A DNA stretch of 64,000 nt from SCGC-AG-212-J23 sp035762345 (GTDB taxonomy: Bacteria; Pseudomonadota; Gammaproteobacteria; Burkholderiales; SG8-39): the NCBI GenBank assembly GCA_035762345.1, contig DASTPE010000068.1, positions 1 to 64,000 of the forward strand, given 5' to 3'. The position numbers and the translations under genes were made by a program. Shown piece after piece: positions 58,175 to 64,000 of this stretch (position 1 is the stretch's first letter; each line of letters opens with the position of its first letter). Under the pieces are notes generated by a model. The model was given only the letters and a program-made list of their open reading frames with translations. It did no database searches and had not been told where the DNA came from.

Positions 58175-60700
58175 ATGTCGCAATCCATCCCGCACACGGG
58201 GTCGAAACTCGCGCTGTCGCGCTTTGCGCATCGGCTGCTGGCCGCGCGGCCCGAGCTTGGCGCCGAGCTCGCGGACCCGCGGCCTTTCACGCGCGCAGAA
58301 ATGCTTAACGCGCTGGCGGGCCGCGCGGATGACGAGCTTGCGCGCGGCCTGCGCCGGCTGCGCAACCACGTGCTCCTGCGCGTCATGGCGCGCGACCTGT
58401 CCGGGCGCGCGGGGCTGGATGAAGTCTGCGGGACGATGACCGACCTGGCCGAGGTCGCGATCGAGAGCGCGCTCGGCGACGAGGATTTGATCGTGGTCGG
58501 AATGGGCAAGCTTGGCGGGCGCGAGCTCAATGTCTCCTCGGATGTGGACCTCGTCTTCCTTTACCGCGGAAGCGCCGAGGCGCAGGAGCGCTACGAGCGC
58601 GCCGGGCGCAGGCTGATCCGGCTGCTCTCCGAGCCGACCGCGGAAGGCTTCGTGTTCCGCGTCGACATGCGCCTGCGGCCGTACGGCGAGTCCGGCCCGC
58701 TTGCCTGCAATTTCGAGGCGCTCGAGCAGTACTTCATTACCCACGGCCGCGAGTGGGAGCGCTATGCCTGGCTCAAGGCCCGGCCACTCACCATGCGCGG
58801 CCGCGCCGCCGCGATGCGAGAGCTCGACGCCATCGTGCGGCCGTTCGTATTTCGCAAGTACCTGGACTACGGCACGCTCGGCGCGCTGCGCACGCTGCAC
58901 GCCGAGGTGCGACGCGACGTCGCGCGGCGCGAGCTCGCCGAGCATGTGAAGCTCGGCCCAGGCGGTATCCGCGAGATCGAGTTCATCGTCCAGGCGCTGC
59001 AGCTCGTGCGTGGCGGTCGCGACCCGGAGCTTCGCGTGAGGCCGACGCTGCCAGCCCTCAAAGTGCTGTCCGAGAAGAATCTGCTTCCGCTCCAGCCAGC
59101 GCGCGAGCTTGGCGATGCTTATGTCTTCCTGCGCAGCCTGGAGCACCGGCTGCAGTACCTCGACGACGCACAGCGCCACGACCTGCCGCAGGACGCGGAG
59201 GATCGTGCGCGAGTTGCCGCGATGTGCGGGTTCACGTCCTGGGATGCGTTCTACGCTCAGTGGCAAGCGATCCGCGACTCGGTGTCGCGGCATTTTCTCG
59301 ACGTGTTTGCAGAGCCGGGCACTGCGCCGGAGGCGTGGCCACAGCACCCGCGGCTCGCCGCGCTGCGCGCGAGCCAGCGCTATGCCGCGCTGCCCGAGGA
59401 ATCGCGCCGCCGGCTCGACCGCCTGGTGCCGGCGCTCGCGCGCGCAGCGCAAGCGACGCCGGATCCCGAGGCAACGCTCGTACGCGGCGTCGACCTCGTC
59501 GAGGCAATCGCGAGCCGCGCCGCTTACCTGGCGCTGCTCGCCGAGCATCCCGAAGCGCTTGAGCGCGTAGCGCGCATGATCGCCTCGTCGAGCTGGGCGG
59601 CCGAATACGTCACGCGCCATCCGCTGCTCCTGGACGAGTTGCTCGATGACCGGCTGCTCTACGCGCCGCCCGACTGGATTTCCTTCGCGAGCAGTCTCAG
59701 GCGGCAGCTTGCAGCGGCACACGACGATACCGAGCGGCGCATGAACATCCTGCGCGAGATGCACCAGGCGCAGGTGTTTCGCCTGCTCGCGCAGGACCTC
59801 GCCGGGCTGCTCACTGTGGAGAAGCTCGCCGATCACCTGTCGGCGCTCGCCGACCTCATGCTGCAAGCCTGCATCGACGAGGTTTGGCGCGACCTGCGCG
59901 CTCGGCACCGCGAGGCGCCACGCTTCGCGGTGATCGGCTACGGCAAGCTCGGCGGCAAGGAGCTCGGCTACGCCTCCGACCTCGACATCATCTTCCTCTA
60001 CGACGACGATGACGAACGTGCACCCGAACTCTACGCGCGCCTCGCCCAGCGGCTGAACACCTGGCTAAGCAGCCGCACCTCGTCCGGCATTCTATTCGAG
60101 ACCGACCTGGAGCTCAGGCCGAGCGGCGCCTCGGGGCTGCTCGTCTCCTCGATCGGGGCCTTCGGACGCTACCAGGACGAGAGTGCGTGGGTATGGGAGC
60201 ACCAGGCGCTCACGCGCGCACGGTATTGCGCGGGCGACGCGGACGTGGGGATCAAATTCGAAGCCGTCCGGCAGCGGATTCTCACCCGAAGGAGGGATCC
60301 GAAGCAGCTGAGGGCGGAAATTCTTGCAATGAGAAACAAGCTGCATGCGGCGCACCCCAATACGTCGAACCTCTTCGACGTCAAGCACGACGCGGGCGGC
60401 ATGATCGACATCGAATTCGCGGTGCAGTTTCTCGTCCTGGGCTTTTCGAGCGAGTTCGCCTCCCTCACCGGCAACCTCGGCAACATCGCGCTGCTCAAGA
60501 TGGCGGCGGACCACGGCCTGATCTCCGCCGAGCTCGCGGAGCGCTCCCGCAACGCGTACCGCGCGTTCCGCCGCGTCCAGCACAGCCTGCGCCTGAATGG
60601 CGCGCGCTACGCGCGTGTGCCGCGGGAACAAGTCGCGGCCGAGTCCGAGGCGGTCAGGGCGTTGTGGCAGGCGGTGTTCGGACGTGGCGCAAATCCTTGA
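58175..60700 (+). CDS. glnE: Bifunctional glutamine synthetase adenylyltransferase/deadenylase
   Basis: Adds AMP to or removes it from glutamine synthetase under PII control. The two nucleotidyltransferase motifs are seen: GMGKLGGRELNVSSDVDLVF near residue 108 and GYGKLGGKELGYASDLDIIF near 587. 841 residues is about 60-110 shorter than usual; the missing part is at the N-terminus, before the deadenylylase domain motif. No earlier in-frame start with good homology is visible. The 3' end overlaps the convergent membrane protein gene by 47 bp. Confidence 0.95.
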   Translation: MSQSIPHTGSKLALSRFAHRLLAARPELGAELADPRPFTRAEMLNALAGRADDELARGLRRLRNHVLLRVMARDLSGRAGLDEVCGTMTDLAEVAIESALGDEDLIVVGMGKLGGRELNVSSDVDLVFLYRGSAEAQERYERAGRRLIRLLSEPTAEGFVFRVDMRLRPYGESGPLACNFEALEQYFITHGREWERYAWLKARPLTMRGRAAAMRELDAIVRPFVFRKYLDYGTLGALRTLHAEVRRDVARRELAEHVKLGPGGIREIEFIVQALQLVRGGRDPELRVRPTLPALKVLSEKNLLPLQPARELGDAYVFLRSLEHRLQYLDDAQRHDLPQDAEDRARVAAMCGFTSWDAFYAQWQAIRDSVSRHFLDVFAEPGTAPEAWPQHPRLAALRASQRYAALPEESRRRLDRLVPALARAAQATPDPEATLVRGVDLVEAIASRAAYLALLAEHPEALERVARMIASSSWAAEYVTRHPLLLDELLDDRLLYAPPDWISFASSLRRQLAAAHDDTERRMNILREMHQAQVFRLLAQDLAGLLTVEKLADHLSALADLMLQACIDEVWRDLRARHREAPRFAVIGYGKLGGKELGYASDLDIIFLYDDDDERAPELYARLAQRLNTWLSSRTSSGILFETDLELRPSGASGLLVSSIGAFGRYQDESAWVWEHQALTRARYCAGDADVGIKFEAVRQRILTRRRDPKQLRAEILAMRNKLHAAHPNTSNLFDVKHDAGGMIDIEFAVQFLVLGFSSEFASLTGNLGNIALLKMAADHGLISAELAERSRNAYRAFRRVQHSLRLNGARYARVPREQVAAESEAVRALWQAVFGRGANP

Positions 60701-61103
60701 TCTCCGGCGAGTCGGTGTCGAGCTCGCCGCGCTCGAGCTTGCGCCGCGCCGCCGTGGCGAGCCTGGAATAGCTTCTGCGGTAGCGCTCGAACTGCTCGTC
60801 GTCGATATGCTCGAGGTCGAGCAGCGCGTTGTGCGCACCCTGCGTCGCGCGGATCAACTCGTCGAGCTTCAGCTGGATCGCCTCGGTATCCCGGTTCTGG
60901 GTGTTCTGGATGATGAACACCATGAGGAAGGTGATGATCGTGGTCGTCGTATTGACTACGAGCTGCCAGGTGTCGCTGTAGCCGAAGAGCGGCCCGGCCA
61001 GCGCCCAAAGAACGATGGCCGTCACCGCGACGAAGAAAGTCGCCGGCCGTCCGGCGAGCATCGCGAGCCTGCGCGCGAGATAGGAGAACCTGAATTTGTT
61101 CAT
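60654..61103 (-). CDS. Low-affinity iron permease family membrane protein
   Basis: A 149-residue protein with two transmembrane helices (ATFFVAVTAIVLWALAGPLF and WQLVVNTTTTIITFLMVFII) followed by the characteristic QNTQNRDTEAIQLKLDELIR and a charged helical tail. This is the low-affinity Fe/Cu permease-like family of small bacterial proteins; iron transport activity is not proven for bacterial members. Its start overlaps the stop of the broken DUF3047 gene by 4 bp. Confidence 0.88.
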   Translation of the reverse strand: MNKFRFSYLARRLAMLAGRPATFFVAVTAIVLWALAGPLFGYSDTWQLVVNTTTTIITFLMVFIIQNTQNRDTEAIQLKLDELIRATQGAHNALLDLEHIDDEQFERYRRSYSRLATAARRKLERGELDTDSPEIKDLRHVRTPPATTP

Positions 61104-61445
61104 TCACCGCTCCGGAAAGTGATGTCGCCATAAAATGCGCGGCGCGTCGAGCCGTCGTCGCCCGAATCGGTCATGACGCCCACAGCCACGATGTCGCCGG
61201 GGTCCTCGCCGAACGCGCGCCGATAGTCCTCGACCACGTTGCGCCGCACATTGATCCAGTGTCCGATACGCTTCTCGCCGCTTTCGACCACGAAAAGGCG
61301 CACGCGATCGCTGTACGGGCAGGTGCGCGCGCTCGACCAGATCGAGCTTTTGCGCGTCGCCGTGGAAGGCGATCGATACGCGCGCCATCGCGCTCGCGCG
61401 CGCGGCTTTCCTCAACGGCGATTCGCCGGGCTGGCGCAGCGGCAC
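61100..61445 (-). pseudogene. Broken DUF3047 gene
   Basis: Two pieces of a DUF3047 protein are in different frames. The upstream piece reads SPLRKAARASAMARVSIAFH then GDAQKLDLVE; the downstream piece, in another frame, reads CPYSDRVRLFVVESGEKRIG, then HWINVRRNVVEDYRRAFGED and RRAFYGDITFRSGE. Between them about 40 residues expected in the family are absent, and the signal peptide and N-terminal domain are also missing. This is best explained by deletions with a frameshift. The remnant ends in an ATGA overlap with the permease-like gene, which suggests an original operon. Confidence 0.65.
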
Positions 61446-61448
61446 TTG

Positions 61449-61748
61449 CTAGAGAGCATCGCGCGGATTGCGGTACGCGAGCGGCCCGTCGACTTCGGAG
61501 GCGAAGCGGGCGAGCGCGCCGAGAAGCGCGTCGCGCCGAAGACGGTACAGCACGCGCTGCCCCTGGCGCTCGCCCGCGATCAGGCCGGCACGCTGCAGCA
61601 CCGATAGGTGGCGCGAAATGGCCGGGCGGCTGAGGCGAAAGCGATGGGCGAGATCGGCGGTCGACAGCGCCGTCTGCGACAGGAACGCGATGATCTGCCG
61701 CCGCGGCAGCGAGGCGAGCGCGTAGAACACGCGCTGGGGGTGGAGCAT
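61449..61748 (-). CDS. ArsR family transcriptional regulator
   Basis: A 99-residue winged-HTH repressor: VFYALASLPRRQIIAFLSQT, then STADLAHRFRLSRPAISRHL and LQRAGLIAGERQGQRVLYRL. It lacks the CxC metal site of ArsR/SmtB and looks like the SdpR group. The start at 61748 is favoured over those at 61766 and 61784, because a perfect operator-like palindrome occupies 61752-61775. It is therefore probably self-regulated and may also control the divergent ilvE gene. Confidence 0.9.
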   Translation of the reverse strand: MLHPQRVFYALASLPRRQIIAFLSQTALSTADLAHRFRLSRPAISRHLSVLQRAGLIAGERQGQRVLYRLRRDALLGALARFASEVDGPLAYRNPRDAL

Positions 61749-61751
61749 CGA

Positions 61752-61775
61752 ACTATTAACATTCATGTTAATAGT
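61752..61775. promoter_or_regulatory. Palindromic operator of the ArsR-type regulator
   Basis: Arms ACTATTAACAT and ATGTTAATAGT are perfect 11-bp inverted repeats separated by TC. The site lies 3 bases upstream of the regulator's likely start and 59 bases before ilvE. It is AT-rich, in sharp contrast with its surroundings, as expected of a repressor site within a promoter. Confidence 0.75.
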
Positions 61776-61834
61776 ATGGCGCATTCCGTGTCGCTGTGAT
61801 TACAATCGCCGCAGCATTTCGGGAGAACTTTACG

Positions 61835-62800
61835 ATGTCCAAGGGAAAAGCCGCGATCAAAGCGGCCGCGGCGCCGTTGTCGATGGCCGACCGCGACGGC
61901 TGGATCTGGCACGACGGAAATCTGGTCGAGTGGCGCTCGGCCACCACTCACGTGCTCACGCATTCGCTGCATTACGGTCTCGCCGTGTTCGAAGGGGTGC
62001 GCGCGTACAAGACCGAGATCGGCACCGCAATCTTCCGGCTGAAGGAGCACACCGAGCGCCTGTTCGCCTCCGCGCACATTTACATGATGAAGATTCCCTA
62101 CACGCGCGAGCGCCTGATGCAGGCGCAGCTCGAGGTCGTGCGCGCCAACGGGCACGACGCCTGCTACATCCGGCCGATCGCCTTCTATGGCTCGGAGAAG
62201 ATGGGCGTGTCGCCGGTGGGCGCCAAGGTCCATGTCGCCATCGCGGCCTGGCCGTGGGGAGCGTATCTCGGCCCCGAGGCGCTGTCCAAGGGCATCCGCG
62301 TCAAGACCTCGTCGTACGCGCGCCACCACATCAACGTCACCATGGCGCGGGCTAAGATGTCGGGCACGTATCCGAACTCGGTGCTCGCCACGCTGGAGGC
62401 GACGATGCACGGCTACGACGAGGGCCTGCTCCTCGATGTCGATGGCTTCGTCGCCGAAGGCGCAGGCGAGAATGTCTTCATCGTGAAGGACGGCGTGCTT
62501 TGGGAGCCCGAGCTTACGTCCGCGCTCACCGGCATCACGCGCACTTCGGTGATCGAGCTTGCCGCCGAGCTCGGCTACGCCGTGCGCGCAAAGCGGCTCA
62601 CGCGGGACGACATCTACATCGCCGACGAAGCTTTCTTCACCGGCACCGCTGCGGAGGTGACGCCGATCCGCGAGCTCGACGGCCGTATCATCGGCGAAGG
62701 CAAGGCCGGGCCGGTCACCAAGACGATTCAGAAAGCCTTTTTCGACGTCGTGACGGGCAAAGACAGGAAGCGCCGCAAATGGCTGACTCCCGTCAAGTAG
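61835..62800 (+). CDS. ilvE: Branched-chain amino acid aminotransferase
   Basis: A PLP fold-type IV transaminase that makes or degrades Leu, Ile and Val. 321 residues. Seen: THSLHYGLAVFEGVRAYKTE near residue 42, the PLP-Lys region in YARHHINVTMARAKMSGTYP, DVDGFVAEGAGENVFIVKDG, and EAFFTGTAAEVTPIRELDG. The start follows GGGAG at about nine bases. Its end overlaps the next gene by 22 bp. The ilvE - zinc finger - waaF order is typical for Betaproteobacteria. Confidence 0.97.
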   Translation: MSKGKAAIKAAAAPLSMADRDGWIWHDGNLVEWRSATTHVLTHSLHYGLAVFEGVRAYKTEIGTAIFRLKEHTERLFASAHIYMMKIPYTRERLMQAQLEVVRANGHDACYIRPIAFYGSEKMGVSPVGAKVHVAIAAWPWGAYLGPEALSKGIRVKTSSYARHHINVTMARAKMSGTYPNSVLATLEATMHGYDEGLLLDVDGFVAEGAGENVFIVKDGVLWEPELTSALTGITRTSVIELAAELGYAVRAKRLTRDDIYIADEAFFTGTAAEVTPIRELDGRIIGEGKAGPVTKTIQKAFFDVVTGKDRKRRKWLTPVK

Positions 62801-62964
62801 ACGTCACTGAAAAGGACCTGCCCCTGCACTGCCCGACGCCGGGTACGCCGCTTTGGGCCTTGCATCCGCGTGTGTTCCTCGATGTGGCGAAGGAAGGCGA
62901 GACGCTCTGCCCGTATTGCGGCACGAAGTACGTCTATAAGGGCGCGCCCGTAAAGGGACATTGA
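62779..62964 (+). CDS. Small zinc-finger domain protein
   Basis: A 61-residue protein with a CHCC-type zinc site: LPLHCPTPGTPLWALHPRVF and ETLCPYCGTKYVYKG. It matches the short zinc-finger proteins found between ilvE and waaF and is related to the complex I NDUFS6-like fold. Function in bacteria is unknown. It overlaps the end of ilvE and is followed 12 bases later by waaF. Confidence 0.9.
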   Translation: MADSRQVDVTEKDLPLHCPTPGTPLWALHPRVFLDVAKEGETLCPYCGTKYVYKGAPVKGH

Positions 62965-62976
62965 GGGACATCGCGT

Positions 62977-63915
62977 TTGCAGCGCGTCCTTGTCATCGCG
63001 CCGAACTGGATCGGGGACGCGCTGATGGCGCAGCCGTTGCTTATGCGATTGAAGCAATCGGGCGCGAGCGTCGACGTGCTCGCTCCCGCATGGGTTGCGC
63101 CCGTCGTGCATCGCATGCGGGAGGTCGACGAGGTGATCGCCGCGCCGTTCAGACACGGCCTGCTCCAGCTCGGCAGCCGCTGGCGGCTCGGACGCGTCCT
63201 CAAGCGCCGCGGCTACGATGCGGCGTTCGTCCTGCCGAACAGCTGGAAGTCGGCCCTGATCCCGTTCTTTGCGCGCATCCCGAAGCGCATCGGCTACGCC
63301 GGCGAGCTGCGCTACGGGCTCTTGAATTGCATTTACAAATCGGCGAATGCATCAATGCCGCTTCATTACGCACGGCTTGCCGGGGAGCCGGATACATCGC
63401 TGGGTCGGCCGGAGTTGAGCGTCCGGCAAGAAGAAATCCGTGAAACGCGCAGCCGCTTTGGAATCGAGGGCAAATACACCGTGCTCTGCCCCGGCGCCGA
63501 GTACGGCCCGGCGAAGCGCTGGCCCTACTTCAGGGAACTCGCCGCGAGGCTCGGTACGGCGGCGGTGGTAGTTGGCTCCAGTAACGACGGGCAGGCCGCG
63601 GCGGGCATTCCCGGGAAGAACCTCGTCGGAAAAACCAGCCTGGACGAAGCCATCCGGCTGATCGCCGGGGCAACCGCGGTGGTGAGCAACGATTCGGGGC
63701 TTATGCACGTTGCAGCGGCGCTCGGTCGGCCGCTGGTGGCGCTGTTCGGCTCGTCCAGCCCCGTGCATACCCCGCCCGCTTCGCCCAGGGCACGCGTGCT
63801 ATGGCTCAAGCTGGAATGCAGCCCGTGCTTCGAACGAGAATGTCCGCTCGGCCATTTTCGTTGTATGAAGGAGATTGCGGTCGAGCAGGTGCTCGCGGCC
63901 ATGGAGCAAGCTTGA
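62977..63915 (+). CDS. waaF: ADP-heptose:LPS heptosyltransferase II
   Basis: Adds the second heptose to the LPS inner core. 312 residues, slightly short. The TTG start gives the family opening QRVLVIAPNWIGDALMAQPL. Also seen: VLCPGAEYGPAKRWPYFREL, VVGSSNDGQAAAGI, and the ADP-heptose site AVVSNDSGLMHVAAALGRPL followed by ALFGSSSPVHTPP. GAGGGA lies upstream of the TTG. The stop overlaps the next start as TTGA. Confidence 0.95.
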   Translation: MQRVLVIAPNWIGDALMAQPLLMRLKQSGASVDVLAPAWVAPVVHRMREVDEVIAAPFRHGLLQLGSRWRLGRVLKRRGYDAAFVLPNSWKSALIPFFARIPKRIGYAGELRYGLLNCIYKSANASMPLHYARLAGEPDTSLGRPELSVRQEEIRETRSRFGIEGKYTVLCPGAEYGPAKRWPYFRELAARLGTAAVVVGSSNDGQAAAGIPGKNLVGKTSLDEAIRLIAGATAVVSNDSGLMHVAAALGRPLVALFGSSSPVHTPPASPRARVLWLKLECSPCFERECPLGHFRCMKEIAVEQVLAAMEQA

Positions 63916-64000
63916 GCGGAAAGATTTTCCCGACTGCACAGGACGCGGAGAATGCGTTCTACGAAGCACTCGAGCGCTGCGACCTCGAAGGCATGATGGC
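63912..64000 (+). CDS. NTF2-like (SnoaL) protein, partial
   Basis: Only the first 29 codons are inside the window. A TTG start overlapping the waaF stop is followed by SGKIFPTAQDAENAFYEALE, matching the start of the small nuclear-transport-factor-2-like proteins often found after waaF. It continues past the right edge. Confidence 0.65.
   Translation, partial: MSGKIFPTAQDAENAFYEALERCDLEGMM

Noticed and set aside
1..64000. CRISPR arrays, tRNA or rRNA genes, insertion sequences, prophage
   Set aside because: No regularly spaced repeats, no RNA gene signatures and no transposase, integrase or phage structural proteins were seen.

Overview
The window is a GC-rich, gene-dense bacterial chromosome segment, best read as a betaproteobacterium (Burkholderiales/Nitrosomonadales-like, probably poorly characterised) with lithotrophic sulfur metabolism. 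This rests on a Bug/TctC-type periplasmic receptor, the order glnE - ilvE - zinc-finger protein - waaF - NTF2-like protein, the TldD - nitrilase - YhdP block, and sulfur-oxidation genes of the proteobacterial sulfur-oxidiser type (aprMBA, single-chain ATP sulfurylase, soxCD). No rRNA, tRNA, CRISPR array, insertion sequence or prophage was recognised.

Layout. 1-8.2 kb: truncated TctC receptor, TerC, formate-THF ligase, UspA and a two-subunit NAD-linked formate dehydrogenase (one-carbon block). 8.3-13.9 kb: aldo/keto reductase, cupin, an ACP/acyl-AMP ligase/acyltransferase fusion, PhzF, SnoaL-like protein. 13.9-18.6 kb: sucCD with a DUF2889 gene and a spermidine synthase-like membrane protein. 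18.6-23.4 kb: glpK, a metallo-beta-lactamase-fold hydrolase, then sat - tauE - small membrane protein. 23.4-29.2 kb: LysR regulator, a decayed amidohydrolase tail, YidB-like protein, zinc metallopeptidase, and aprMBA. 29.3-36.3 kb: phosphoesterase, an MFS/kinase/response-regulator operon, then PanB-like - cNMP-binding-fold protein - TauE - GcvT-like, DUF202 and a haloacid dehalogenase. 36.4-47.0 kb: a tightly overlapping ten-gene cluster joining a Rieske oxygenase system to a NitT/TauT-type ABC importer, preceded by soxCD. 47.1-54.3 kb: small ORFs, an orphan ABC binding protein, a VOC protein, a CoA-transferase pair, a zinc-ribbon protein, TldD and a nitrilase. 54.3-64 kb: YhdP, GlnE, a small membrane protein, a broken DUF3047 gene, an ArsR regulator with a clear operator, IlvE, a zinc-finger protein, WaaF and the start of an NTF2-like gene.

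How the parts may fit: the oxygenase/ABC cluster resembles sulfonate uptake plus oxygenolytic desulfonation. Sulfite formed this way could be oxidised by AprMBA and Sat with ATP gain, handled by SoxCD-type enzymes, or exported by the two TauE-like proteins; a C1 fragment could be used by formate dehydrogenase and Fhs. This is inference from gene content. The most distinctive feature is a divergent cyclic-nucleotide-binding fold that occurs three times: alone, fused to an ABC permease, and fused to a Rieske ferredoxin.

The only stretch above 300 bases without an intact gene is 24279-24630, which holds the amidohydrolase remnant and a candidate promoter.
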